A stretch of 64,000 nucleotides of DNA from CBDFGK01 sp965247075 (lineage in GTDB: Bacteria > Pseudomonadota > Gammaproteobacteria > Pseudomonadales > Halieaceae), in NCBI GenBank assembly GCA_965247075.1, contig CBDFGK010000002.1, forward strand, positions 1,426,001 through 1,490,000, given 5' to 3'. Made by a program: the position numbers and the translations under genes. The notes beneath the pieces were generated by a model, which was not told where the DNA came from, did no database searches, and worked only from the letters and a program-made list of their open reading frames with translations. Positions 9,497-18,603 of the stretch are shown piece by piece (positions within the stretch are counted from its first letter, which is position 1; each line of letters begins with the position of its first letter).

Positions 9497-9870
9497 ACCC
9501 CAACCTCCAAAATCTTCATCGTATCATTACCAAAAATATCCACCACTTTCACCGCCACTTTGCGACGGCCTGGTTCGCATTTGTGGGCGGCGCTGGTCAG
9601 TTCCAGCGTGCGGTCTTTTTTAGTGCGGAAACTTTGCCATTCGTTTTCAAACACATAGTTGTCGCCCCAGATCAGCTTGTTGGTCCAGCCTTTAAGCTGG
9701 CGGCCACAGCTATCGGTAGCAAACAAATCGCCTTGCAGCGCGGTATCCGATGGCTTTTCCGCGCGCGGCTCGTCCACCTGTTCGATGGTCTGAAACGGCA
9801 GGATAACGTTGCACGCCTCATTGATCGGTCCCATTCTTGATTGAAGTTTTCTGACCATCGGTTTCCTCAC
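9493..9870 (-). pseudogene. Mod remnant (type III methyltransferase), internally deleted
   Basis: The 125-residue frame joins two distant pieces of Mod. Residues from NEACNVILPF to LIWGDN match intact Mod 45-99, and the rest (VFENEWQSFRTKKDR to the end) matches its last ~60 residues. About 540 residues are missing, including DPPF and FCGSGTT, so it has no catalytic capacity. The deletion is in frame and the stop still overlaps the start of the ATPase gene (ATGA). The start is uncertain: GTG at 9870 or ATG at 9858. The unrelated first 12 residues are new sequence. Confidence 0.88.
9818..9836. repeat. 19-bp direct repeat, copy 2 (inside the mod remnant)
   Basis: Exact copy of the 19 bases at 6531-6549. 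Next to it, roughly 9657-9817 is nearly identical to 6237-6394 of the intact mod, including about 75 bases with no difference seen by eye. This indicates a duplicated or recently recombined mod segment. Confidence 0.8.
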
Positions 9871-9873
9871 ATC

Positions 9874-10032
9874 TTATCTCCTTCTTTCGCTTTTGCCTGC
9901 ATGCGGGCGCTCCCTCAAGCGTATTCTGACGACGGGCCGGCCATGCTTCTCGATCGTCACGGGCTCCGCCCGAGCGGTATCCAAGAGCAAACCGAAGCCG
10001 TTCCTGGCTTCCTTGGCAGACATTGATTTCAT
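9874..10032 (-). CDS. Short Phd/YefM-type antitoxin, orphan
   Basis: 52 residues (MKSMSAKEARNGFGLLLD... EPVTIEKHGRPVV) match the DNA-binding N-terminal half of Phd/YefM antitoxins. The usual toxin-binding C-terminal tail is replaced by a short basic end (SERRR). The ATG at 10032 is chosen because homology begins there, although the frame is open further upstream to 10317. No Doc, RelE or PIN toxin follows: the next frame is the mod remnant. It could be a surviving autoregulator that controls the defence genes downstream. Confidence 0.7.
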   Translation of the reverse strand: MKSMSAKEARNGFGLLLDTARAEPVTIEKHGRPVVRIRLRERPHAGKSERRR

Positions 10033-10065
10033 GGCGAATCCCAATGAGCTATTTCGGCCCATTTT

Positions 10066-10078
10066 GTCCATTATGGAC
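10066..10078. promoter_or_regulatory. Short palindrome upstream of the Phd-type gene
   Basis: GTCCATTATGGAC is a perfect dyad around a central base, 34 bases upstream of the phd ATG. Its place fits an operator bound by the antitoxin itself. No binding data; the assignment rests on symmetry and position. Confidence 0.4.
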
Positions 10079-10282
10079 GCTGAGCGCAAGGGTCGATAGG
10101 CGCGCAATCGCATTTCGCGGGAGAGGGTGGGGCGGCCTCGCTCGACGCTTGACCGGTTGGTATTTCTTAGAGGTCCCGAGCCATTTATGCCCACCGGGCC
10201 GGCTCGGACGGCTGGTGAGTGTGCCCTCTCAGCCTGACTGAAACGGATGAGCGCTCGAATGGGCGCACCGCGCAGGGCATTT

Positions 10283-11491
10283 TCAGCCCTCGGTTTGTTC
10301 CAGTAATTTTTCAGCACCCAGCCAGATTCCCATGGGCTGGTCCTCGGTAAGCACCACCTGTTTGCGTTCTATAAAGCCGTGGTTTACCACTGGCTTAAGC
10401 GCCTTGCCCAACACACGATCCTGCTCTGTATGTGCCGGTAGTGCATCTGGCCACAGACGGCGCGGCTGCCAGAAAGCACTGTCCGGCCAGCGGTTTTCCA
10501 GCTGGTAAAAATCCCGGCCCAAGCGAGCAAAGCGAAAGAATTGTTGCTCCAGCCGCTCTCTATAGAAGTCACGGGCCAGGCTCGCATCGGCCGGTCTTTG
10601 CAGCAGGGTATTGATTACCGCCGGCGCAATCAGCGCTGCGGAGAGAGACAGGAAGATACCATTGCCCGACAGCGGATCGACCGCCACGGCAGCATCGCCC
10701 ACCCGCAGATAGTTATCTCCCAGCGGATTCTGCACCAACACCGGGGTACTGCTGCGCGCCAACGCCTCGCCGGTGGCTACGCGGTTTCGCACAGACACAC
10801 CCGGTGGCAGTTGCACTTGCTGCAACTGTTGCTCAATCAGGTCGGGGATTTCTGACTTGTTCGGTAACGCCGGATTCTTGGCATTGGTTGTAAACTGCAC
10901 AAAAAGCCGGCCCTGACTATTGCGGGCCAACCACATCCAGCCCTGCTCTGTACTGGCCGCCGCCGTAAACGGCTGCTCGGCATCGCTGCGCCAGTTCATT
11001 GCCACTGAAACTGTTGCTGACCCACGCACTCGCGCCCTGCTGGTCAGTTTGGCGGCGCGCCCGCGTGCCTCTACGATAAATTGGGCGCCAACTTCCCGGC
11101 GCTTATCACCAGCGCCACAGTCAACTACGTAGTTGCTGCCAACCTGCTGCACGGCGTTTACGCGCAAATTCAGAACAGCTACATCCCCGTCACGCAGGTC
11201 GTCCAGCAGCGCGGCGTCAAAGTCAGGCCGGTACACCAGCGCCTCGGTGTTGGTATCGCGCACACGGCCATTCCAGATGGCGTATCTTCGCACCGGTTTA
11301 GAGGCAGATTGCAGCGCATGGCGCAGGCCGTTTTTATACAGGGATTCGCAGACCCGTGCGGAGATACCTTCAATCACCGGATAGTCCCGCGGCTCGCCGA
11401 TCACCGTCACCGCGTAGCCCAGCCGGCGCAGACCCAGCGCGGCAGTAACACCGGCAGGGCCGCAGCCTAGCACGACAATAGAGGTGTTCAC
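10283..11491 (-). CDS. qhpG: QhpG-like FAD monooxygenase for tryptophylquinone formation
   Basis: 402 residues. FAD-binding GCGPAG at the N-terminus and the second FAD motif GDAAVAVDPLSGNG near residue 267 place it in the flavin monooxygenase/tryptophan-halogenase-like superfamily. It is the last gene of the qhpADCBFEG operon and starts inside the qhpE stop codon (ATGA). Known biology in Paracoccus: QhpG hydroxylates the tryptophan of the crosslinked QhpC peptide on the way to cysteine tryptophylquinone (CTQ). Assigned mainly by context plus family; sequence alone would only give FAD-dependent monooxygenase. Confidence 0.85.
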   Translation of the reverse strand: MNTSIVVLGCGPAGVTAALGLRRLGYAVTVIGEPRDYPVIEGISARVCESLYKNGLRHALQSASKPVRRYAIWNGRVRDTNTEALVYRPDFDAALLDDLRDGDVAVLNLRVNAVQQVGSNYVVDCGAGDKRREVGAQFIVEARGRAAKLTSRARVRGSATVSVAMNWRSDAEQPFTAAASTEQGWMWLARNSQGRLFVQFTTNAKNPALPNKSEIPDLIEQQLQQVQLPPGVSVRNRVATGEALARSSTPVLVQNPLGDNYLRVGDAAVAVDPLSGNGIFLSLSAALIAPAVINTLLQRPADASLARDFYRERLEQQFFRFARLGRDFYQLENRWPDSAFWQPRRLWPDALPAHTEQDRVLGKALKPVVNHGFIERKQVVLTEDQPMGIWLGAEKLLEQTEG

Positions 11492-12195
11492 GAAGTCACC
11501 CGGTCGGCGGCCGGCGCACCGACAACCCGCCGCTCCGGCCCCTGATAATCGGCCGTGCGTGCAAGAGTACGAACGAGTTCGGCTGGACTCATCTGCGGAT
11601 TATCCGCCGCCAGAACGACCAGGGCGACGCACACGGCGGCGCAGCCGGCACTGGCGCCGGCAAAACCTGTTTCCGGAACACCGGGATAGCCACCAAAATC
11701 AGCCTGCGCGCTGTCCAGCCAGGCAATCTCACCCAGGTCACAGCGGGCGTCGCCGGTGGCGCACACCACTCCCGGGTAAGCGGCGGGATAAACGGGGTCG
11801 CCCCGGGCCGGGCCGGCAGCAACCAGGCAGATACCCGCATTCACCGCCGCCGCACAGGCCTCGCGCAAAACAGAGCGGTCTTCGCGCAGGCCAAAGCTCA
11901 TATTGATCAGCCGCACGTCCTCATCAATTAGCCAGTGGATAGCCTCGGCGACCTGGCGCGGACTGCAAATCAGTTGTTGGGTAAAAACCTGCGCTGCACA
12001 AATTTCCAGCTCCGCAATCGCGCTATTGAGCCGGTCGGCAAGACATGCGCCGTGTATAGGTTGCCGGGAAGAAGCGCGGTTGTCGTCGCCGGCGCAGAAG
12101 CTTTTTGCCGCGTACAAAGGCGTGGCAATATGGCTATCGATGATACCGACGCGCAGTGCGGTTTTACTCGCCACGCGGGTGAAGCCGGCAGCCAT
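11488..12195 (-). CDS. qhpE: QhpE-like subtilisin-family leader peptidase
   Basis: 235 residues with the start at the ATG one base after the qhpF stop; a longer frame reaches 12264 but overlaps qhpF. A small subtilisin-like protease: Asp region RVGIIDSHI, a candidate catalytic His in PIHGAC, and Ser region GASAGCAA. It has no signal peptide, which fits a cytoplasmic enzyme. In the Paracoccus system QhpE removes the 28-residue leader from the crosslinked QhpC before export. Its position between qhpF and qhpG matches that operon. Confidence 0.88.
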   Translation of the reverse strand: MAAGFTRVASKTALRVGIIDSHIATPLYAAKSFCAGDDNRASSRQPIHGACLADRLNSAIAELEICAAQVFTQQLICSPRQVAEAIHWLIDEDVRLINMSFGLREDRSVLREACAAAVNAGICLVAAGPARGDPVYPAAYPGVVCATGDARCDLGEIAWLDSAQADFGGYPGVPETGFAGASAGCAAVCVALVVLAADNPQMSPAELVRTLARTADYQGPERRVVGAPAADRVTS

Positions 12196-12196
12196 C

Positions 12197-13914
12197 TCAG
12201 CTACCCTGCCGGGCGCTGCCCGGCGCGGCGCTGTCAATGTTGAAACCACCCGCGTGAATGCCAACCATCAGGTCCGCATTGGCGAGCGTGCTGGGCCTGT
12301 GGCTGACAATGATACGGGTGCTGTCTGCGAACAGGCGATCAATCTCTCTGACCAGTCGCAGCTCAGTGGTAGCATCCACCGCCGCAGTGGGTTCGTCCAG
12401 CAACAGAATCAGTGGCTTTTGCAACAGCGCCCGCGCCAGGGCAACACGCTGGCGCTCTCCCCCTGCAAGCGAACGTCCCCGCTCAGCCAACAAGGTCTGC
12501 GCGCCCCGGGGCAACTCCTGCAACAGGTCTTCAAGCCCGGCTCGTTGACATGCGGCGTGCACATCTTCGGCACTGGCCTGTGGCAAACTGTAGCGCACAT
12601 TGTTGGCCAGGGTGTCGCGAAAGATAACCGGGTCCTGCGGCACAACCGCCAACAGTGCGCGCCACTGGCGCGGCTCAAACTCCGCGATATTTACGCCGTC
12701 AACGGTGATCGCACCCGCCTGTGGCTGCAGGTGCATCTGGACAAGATCCAGCAGTGTTGATTTTCCGATACCCGTGGCGCCGTGGATACCAACTTTGGCA
12801 CCGGCGGGTATGTGCAGGCTGGCGCCGGAAAAAACCTGTGTGCCATTTTCATAGCAAAAATCCACCGTTTCGAATGCCAGCTCTCCGCGCAGTTGCCGCG
12901 ACGGCGCACGACCGGTGGCGGCCGCGGGCACGGATTGCCGACGTATGTAGCTGACTCTCTCCAGGCTGACCACCAGTCTCTGCCAGGCCAGATACAGGCC
13001 CAACAGGGATTGAACCGGCCCGGTCGCCATACCCAGGTAGGCGGCAAAGGCAATCAGTGAACCCAGTTCCATTTGCCCCTGGATAACCCAGTAACCACCC
13101 AGCAGAAACACGCCGGCACGGCCAGCGGTTAACATCAGGCGGGGTATGGCCGAGGTCCAGAATTCGGTTTTTTGCAGCTGCACCAGATCGCCCAGAAAGG
13201 CGCCATTGAGACGCGACAGGGCGCGCAACTCCCGCTCTTCCCCACCCGCACTCTGAATGAACTTGATAGCGGGAACCTTCTCTACAAAAAAAGCGGAAAT
13301 GTCTGCCCCGCGCTCTCGCAGAAGACGGTTTTGTGCCTCCACTTTTGGGCGCATGTAAATGAGGTATAGCAGTTCGATTGGCACAATAACAAGCAGCGCC
13401 AGCGACAACTGCCAACTCAATATCAGCATTATGGTGCAGGTGCCAACCAGGCCAATGACGGCAGAGAATGCGCTAAACAAAGTGTCGACTGCAAAACGCT
13501 GTATTTCCGCGACATCCCGGTCCATGCGGGATATCAGGTCACCGCTGCGCTCGCGGTTGAAAAATTGCGATGCGAGTTTCTGCAAGTGCGCGTAGACATC
13601 TTCGCGCAGGGCGAACAGGATATCGCCCGACAGTCGTGTATGTTTGATGCGGTTGTAACCCGACAGAGCGGTGGCAGCGATACCCAGGGCCAGCAGACCG
13701 ATGGAGCAGTACAACAGGGTGCTAAAGTCCCCGGCCAACAGGCCATCATCGATAATCAGCTTGGTCAGCCAGGGCTGCGCCAGCGCCAGGGCGCTGGTCA
13801 ATGCAGAGATGAGTATCAGCCAGGCGATGGCGCCACGCTGTGGCCACAGAAAACTGTACAGCCAGCGCAGCCCCTCGGGACCACGCTCAACAGGGCCGGG
13901 CTGAGCCTGCACGG
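12197..13914 (-). CDS. qhpF: QhpF-like ABC exporter (fused membrane and ATPase domains)
   Basis: An ABC half-transporter of about 572 residues. Several membrane segments in the first 300 residues are followed by an ATPase with Walker A GATGIGKS, signature LAGGERQRVAL and Walker B LLLDEPT. A GTG at 13914, two bases after the qhpB stop, is the preferred start; the frame is also open from an ATG at 13969 inside qhpB. In known systems QhpF is thought to export the leaderless, crosslinked gamma subunit QhpC to the periplasm. The order F-E-G after B is the same as in Paracoccus. Confidence 0.88.
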
Positions 13915-13916
13915 TT

Positions 13917-15053
13917 CTACAAGGTCCGGCGATTGAACACGTAGCTGTTGGCCATACCCATGTCGCCACTCAATTGAATATTGGTAATCTTTTCAAGCGT
14001 GTTGGCATCGTACACCGCCACATCACTGAGCGCCCCGGACAGCAAGAGCAGACTGCCGTCGGTGGAGAAGTTAATACAGTAGTAGGTATGTTCCAGTTCG
14101 ATCGTACGCGTTACCGATTGGCTGTCGACATCGAACTCCTTCAGCTGGGTGAGCACGCCGTACATCTTGTCGAGATGACCCGGCCTGCGCATGCCCGTAA
14201 ACAGGACCACTTCCAGTGGGCCAAAGTCCCGGGCCTCGGTTTCTCCGGTGGTGAGATTGACCACTTCGTAACCCCAGATCCAGTCTGCGTTATCGAGATC
14301 GCCGCTCTCTCCCCGATAGCGGGCCACGCTGTACATGCGGATCAGCTCGTTGTTGACCTCACCCAGCGGCCACACCGTGAGCACGTCACGCTGGCTGTAA
14401 GCCGGATCATCCAGGCTGCGACTGGCCAGGGCAATCTCGTAGTCACCGGTGCTTACATCCATACGATAAATATCGGGGCCGCCGAGATAGAGGGATCCTT
14501 TGGCATCGGTGGCCATAATGGTCACTTGCCGCGGCCCATCGAAAGTCCTGATCGCCTGCGCCCGCAGGCCGGCACCGGTGTCGAATACCGCAACTTGGGG
14601 CGTCTGTAGCTGATAGCGATCACGCTGCAACCGGACCCGATTCTGATGGGTATAAATCTCGCCGCCGGCGGGGCTGATGGCCAGCGATCCTATGGATTTA
14701 ACCCGCACATCACCCTGCGACTGCTCGGTGGAAAACACCAGTTCACAACTGTCCAGGGCGATACCAAAAACATCACCGAAAGCATCGACCAGGGTGTAGG
14801 CGATATTTCCATCCGGGCTCATCACCAGCGTGCCGGGAGCGGCAAGCCCCGGCAGCTCACACTGCCTGACCAGGGTATTGTCGTGCAGATCAATCACGTT
14901 GAGAATATTGGGGCGACTAACCGTTACCAGGTAGTCCCGCGTCGAGGGTCCTGCAGATGCAGGCGTGCCAGCGTCGGTAGACTCTTTGCTGCAGGCGCCC
15001 AGTAACAGCAAAGTTGCCAACAAGGCCCCGTAAGCCCGTACAGGGATAGACAT
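13917..15053 (-). CDS. qhpB: Quinohemoprotein amine dehydrogenase beta subunit
   Basis: 378 residues from the ATG at 15053, which has AAGGAG eight bases upstream; an in-frame ATG at 15071 is less likely. A signal sequence ending LLLLGACSKES looks like a lipobox, so the subunit may be lipid-anchored. The rest shows repeated blade-like segments (VSRPNILNVIDLHDNTLVR, TLVMSPDGNIAYTL) expected for the seven-bladed beta-propeller that forms part of the active site with QhpC. It sits directly after qhpC. Confidence 0.93.
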   Translation of the reverse strand: MSIPVRAYGALLATLLLLGACSKESTDAGTPASAGPSTRDYLVTVSRPNILNVIDLHDNTLVRQCELPGLAAPGTLVMSPDGNIAYTLVDAFGDVFGIALDSCELVFSTEQSQGDVRVKSIGSLAISPAGGEIYTHQNRVRLQRDRYQLQTPQVAVFDTGAGLRAQAIRTFDGPRQVTIMATDAKGSLYLGGPDIYRMDVSTGDYEIALASRSLDDPAYSQRDVLTVWPLGEVNNELIRMYSVARYRGESGDLDNADWIWGYEVVNLTTGETEARDFGPLEVVLFTGMRRPGHLDKMYGVLTQLKEFDVDSQSVTRTIELEHTYYCINFSTDGSLLLLSGALSDVAVYDANTLEKITNIQLSGDMGMANSYVFNRRTL

Positions 15054-15057
15054 GATC

Positions 15058-15384
15058 TTACTCCTTGTCATCCGGATACACGGTCTCCAGATTGCGCCAG
15101 TCCTTGCCGGCGGAATCGGCTTCCTTGGTCCAGTCGGGGTAGGTATTCATTGTGTCCGGAACCTGGGCCGGCCACCAACAGGGGTCTGAACAACCATACA
15201 GATCTGCTTCCATAGGCTGACACAGGCCGGCCACAGTACCAAACATATCCACCTCCCAACCGGGATCAGTAGTGGCAGCGCAGCCCACAACAGTTTGCAT
15301 GGCAACAACTTCATCCTGCTCACCCTGGTCGGCGGCATCTGAAAGCTGCTGGGCCTTTTTGTTCACGGCTTTGAGGTGTTTCAT
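15058..15384 (-). CDS. qhpC: Quinohemoprotein amine dehydrogenase gamma subunit (CTQ peptide precursor)
   Basis: 108 residues: a 28-residue leader without Sec features, then an 80-residue core. All crosslinking residues known from the family are present with a constant offset of 28. They are C35-E44, C55-D61 and C69-D77 for the three Cys-to-acid thioethers, and C65 with W71 for cysteine tryptophylquinone (segment LYGCSDPCWWPAQVPD). The start overlaps the qhpD stop (ATGA), so substrate peptide and maturase are coupled. The mature protein is the catalytic subunit held between QhpA and QhpB in the periplasm. Confidence 0.97.
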   Translation of the reverse strand: MKHLKAVNKKAQQLSDAADQGEQDEVVAMQTVVGCAATTDPGWEVDMFGTVAGLCQPMEADLYGCSDPCWWPAQVPDTMNTYPDWTKEADSAGKDWRNLETVYPDDKE

Positions 15385-16817
15385 GATTGTGCTCTCCGGG
15401 GAGAAAGGTAGCGGGAGAAAAATCCCGGGTTTTCGTTCTGAATACGGGTGTATACGCCGATGCCAAAATCAACCCAGTCACGCAACAGGTCGCAGTAGTG
15501 AAAGGTGGGTTTGGCGGGATCGCCGTAGCGGGCATAACTTTCGTGATAGCAGCCACCGGCGCAGAGATTGCGGATACGGCAGCTGTTACAACCCAGCTCC
15601 TTTTGCTCCATGCGCTCGTTGATAAACTGGTTCAGCCCGGCCTTGTCCAGGCCGTTGGCAACAGTGCCGAAACGCGGCAGGTCCGAACCGGTGAAACGGT
15701 GGCACAGGTTGACGTCGCCAGCGTGATCTACTGCTACCATACCCACACCGGCACCACAGGGCAGGGCTTTTTTGGTGCCCTCGTGAATATCGGTGAGCAG
15801 CTGGTGCATATTGGAAAAGCCGATAGAGCGGTCTTGTAGCGCTGCCTCGAGATACTTTGCTCCCAGTTGTTTCATATTGGAGAAAACCTCTACCAACTCC
15901 TCATTGCTGAGGTTGTAGCTGGAAATATCACCGGAGGTGACCGGCGCAAAACCTACTTCATGAAATCCCAGCGTATTGAACAGATGGTTCCAGATAACCT
16001 CCACATCGGTGATGCCTGTGGTGAGGGTAACCCTGGCGCCGACCGGACGGGCGCGGTAGCGCGACAGCAGCATCTTGACCTTGCGTGCAACCACCTCGTA
16101 AGTGCCTTTGCCACCCACGGTAATGCGGTTGCGATCGTGGTAGGCAGCGGGCCCGTCCATGCTGACAGCGATGCCCACATTGTGGTCGTTGAGATAATCG
16201 ACAATGCGTTCGGTGAACAACGTGCCATTGGTGGTCAGGGAAAAATCGATCACTTTACCAATGCTGGCAAAGCGCGGCTCCGCGTAGCTGATCACCTCTT
16301 TTATCAGGCCCATGTGGGAAAGCGGCTCGCCGCCAAAGAAAACGATGTTGTAACGCGGCTGGTCAGGCGATTCCGCCAGCAACATTTCGACCGCGTCGCG
16401 CGCGGTAGTGAAATCCATTTTCTTGCCGGCAGCGGGTACGTCCAGATCTTCCTTGTAGCAATAGGTACAGGAGAGGTTGCAACCGGTGTTGACGTTTAGC
16501 ACCACCGTGGTGAGCGGAAACTGCTCCAGCTGCATAGGTCGAGTCACCGGTACGGCGCCGATATCACCGCCCACCAGTTCCAGGGATTGCAGTTCGCCCA
16601 GCGCACTTTGCACGCTGTCTTCGGGATAGCGGTCTACCAGCGCCTGGGTCAGGCTGGCCAGGCTGTGGCGCTCCTCGCTGCGCAGGGCGGTAAGAATATC
16701 GCAGGTCAAGCCGTCCGCTTCGAACAGGCCGGTGCTGGGTATATGAAAAATATACGCCCTTCCCGCTACCGCGACTTCGTGCAGGTTGTTATCAATGACA
16801 GACAGATATGCACTCAT
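15381..16817 (-). CDS. qhpD: QhpD radical SAM peptide maturase
   Basis: 478 residues. The radical-SAM cluster motif CxxxCxxC is C113, C117 and C120 (GCNLSCTYC). A C-terminal SPASM-like region has clustered cysteines (PCGAGVG, NLCHRF, CNSCRIRNLCAGGC) that would bind two further 4Fe-4S clusters. In known systems QhpD forms the intra-peptide thioether bonds in QhpC. A GGGAG ribosome site precedes the ATG. It lies between qhpA and qhpC as in Paracoccus. Confidence 0.96.
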   Translation of the reverse strand: MSAYLSVIDNNLHEVAVAGRAYIFHIPSTGLFEADGLTCDILTALRSEERHSLASLTQALVDRYPEDSVQSALGELQSLELVGGDIGAVPVTRPMQLEQFPLTTVVLNVNTGCNLSCTYCYKEDLDVPAAGKKMDFTTARDAVEMLLAESPDQPRYNIVFFGGEPLSHMGLIKEVISYAEPRFASIGKVIDFSLTTNGTLFTERIVDYLNDHNVGIAVSMDGPAAYHDRNRITVGGKGTYEVVARKVKMLLSRYRARPVGARVTLTTGITDVEVIWNHLFNTLGFHEVGFAPVTSGDISSYNLSNEELVEVFSNMKQLGAKYLEAALQDRSIGFSNMHQLLTDIHEGTKKALPCGAGVGMVAVDHAGDVNLCHRFTGSDLPRFGTVANGLDKAGLNQFINERMEQKELGCNSCRIRNLCAGGCYHESYARYGDPAKPTFHYCDLLRDWVDFGIGVYTRIQNENPGFFSRYLSPRRAQS

Positions 16818-16832
16818 GTATTTTTCTCCCGA

Positions 16833-18443
16833 TTACCGCAGCGGTGGATTGTTCCAGCGCTGCACGGTGACTATTAGGTGGCCTTCGCCGCTGCTTACAG
16901 CGCTATCTTCTGCCAGGCTGGCAATCACCTTGAGATTACCGGCGTTGTTAGTTGAGTGCTCCCGCTCGGGGTTTGGCCCGGCACCCGCAGGCCGGAAGAT
17001 ACCACTGCCCGCACCCATCTTGCCGGCAAAGCGCACGTCCTCCTGCTGTTCGGCAGTGGCATCCCAGGGAGCCACCTGCCAGCTGACACCGTCTATATAA
17101 CCCAGTCGCAGGTCGTCATCGGTGCCCGCTAGCTGATCGGGTCCATGGTCGATACCCACCGCCCGGAAAGCGGCCTCGACCCTAGGGGTGGAACCCCCAT
17201 TACCGCCAACCCGCGCAATCGCATAGGACGGCTCAACGGTCAGCGAGTCCAACCGGTTGTACACCATCAGGGCATTATCCAGGCTGGCCGCGCCTACGCG
17301 GATACGGCCATGACCTATTGCCGCATCAGCGCCGGCGGCTATTTGCAGGACAATCCGGTTGTTGTCGCGCTGTAGCACCTTGTCGATACTCAGCCCCCTG
17401 GGAAGCGTGATACCACCGACCAGGGCAGAGCCGCTAATGGTGAGCTGCTGTGTGCCGCCGCGCTGGATATGGGTGGGAAACACACTGTTGATGCGCGCAT
17501 TGCCATCGTCACGCACTGCGGTCAGGCGCATACCAAGCAGGGACTGGTCCTTGAGGAACATACGGCCGCTGAGACGTTCGCCGCCGGCATCCGCCGCCAG
17601 TACCTGGCGCATCGAGGTGTCCCCCAGGGTAAGTTGGGCGCGCCAGTCGTAACCGGTATACACCAAGGCTTTACCCTTGCCGGCGACGGGCTCGCCGTTG
17701 CTGAATTCACCTTCTATAGACAGGCTGTAATAGTCAGGATCAGTGGCAGTGGCGGTCATGACCGCGTACAAATAGCCTTTGCCCGCCATATGCCCAGTCA
17801 ATATCCAGCGGCCCGCCAGGTCGGGTTTTTCGGCCGCCTGCCAGGCGCTCCAGGCGTCCGACTGCAGTGGGTAAGCCTCGGCCAGGGCCGGCACTGTCTT
17901 GGTCAAGGCTTCATTCAGCCAGTCCCGGTCGCGACCGAACAGCGAGTACTCGGTAGACGGAAATTGGCCGAGGTGAAAATGCACCAACAGCTCCCATTCC
18001 GCCTGGCTGCGCCGCTGCAGGGCAAAACGAGCGCTGGAGTGGCAACGCCCGCACATGACCGCCAGCTCCGGATCGATGTCTTCGAAACGATTCAGGTCTT
18101 GTTCAATAAGGTAGCGGTAGGGTTGTGACTCCTGTGGCGCCAGGCCCTGGGTATCAGCCAGGTGTTTGACCAATTCACGCATGGATGACTGGGCGATAGG
18201 AATATCGCGACCACTCAGTCGCAGACCGTGAATCATGCGCATGCGATTGATGGTCATCTCCCAGCCCTCAGCGGTTTTGCGTTGCTCACTGATGCGACTG
18301 AAGGCGCCTTCCTTGTCCGGGCCGTGGCAACCACCACAGTTTGAAAATACCAGCTCTGTGCCGGCGGCATTGTCCGCCTGAACCGTAACTGCAAAAACAC
18401 AGAGCAACGAAACTGTGAGTAGTGAACCGTAGCGTAAGATCAT
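16833..18443 (-). CDS. qhpA: Quinohemoprotein amine dehydrogenase alpha subunit, diheme cytochrome c
   Basis: 536 residues from the ATG at 18443, which has GGGAG upstream; a TTG at 18455 is the alternative. An N-terminal Sec signal ends near VTVQA. Two heme c sites follow: CGGCH (C36-H40) and CGRCH (C131-H135). The remaining three quarters is beta-rich and matches the Ig-like domains of the alpha subunit. The protein passes electrons from CTQ to external carriers in the periplasm. It is the first structural gene of the operon, after a 160-base gap from the TetR gene. Confidence 0.95.
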   Translation of the reverse strand: MILRYGSLLTVSLLCVFAVTVQADNAAGTELVFSNCGGCHGPDKEGAFSRISEQRKTAEGWEMTINRMRMIHGLRLSGRDIPIAQSSMRELVKHLADTQGLAPQESQPYRYLIEQDLNRFEDIDPELAVMCGRCHSSARFALQRRSQAEWELLVHFHLGQFPSTEYSLFGRDRDWLNEALTKTVPALAEAYPLQSDAWSAWQAAEKPDLAGRWILTGHMAGKGYLYAVMTATATDPDYYSLSIEGEFSNGEPVAGKGKALVYTGYDWRAQLTLGDTSMRQVLAADAGGERLSGRMFLKDQSLLGMRLTAVRDDGNARINSVFPTHIQRGGTQQLTISGSALVGGITLPRGLSIDKVLQRDNNRIVLQIAAGADAAIGHGRIRVGAASLDNALMVYNRLDSLTVEPSYAIARVGGNGGSTPRVEAAFRAVGIDHGPDQLAGTDDDLRLGYIDGVSWQVAPWDATAEQQEDVRFAGKMGAGSGIFRPAGAGPNPEREHSTNNAGNLKVIASLAEDSAVSSGEGHLIVTVQRWNNPPLR

Positions 18444-18504
18444 GGGATCTCCCAAAAGATGCGCTTACAGCCTGACTGTCACGGTAGCCGCAGAGCACCG
18501 CGGT

Positions 18505-18526
18505 AATTTAGTACAGTAGACCTATT
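18505..18526 (-). promoter_or_regulatory. Motif shared with the tetR upstream region (qhpA site)
   Basis: Read on the reverse strand, AATAGGTCTACTGTACTAAA lies 62-84 bases before the qhpA ATG. It matches about 15 of 22 positions of the segment upstream of tetR (19265-19286), including AATAGGTC, GTA and ATT at equal spacing. It may be the regulator's operator or a shared promoter element. Confidence 0.35.
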
Positions 18527-18603
18527 TATTTTTAGCGACTATACCGCCGCCAATTTGTCACTGTCAAGCTTTATCACTGCTGCCGGCCCGACAGCTCCCA
18601 CTC

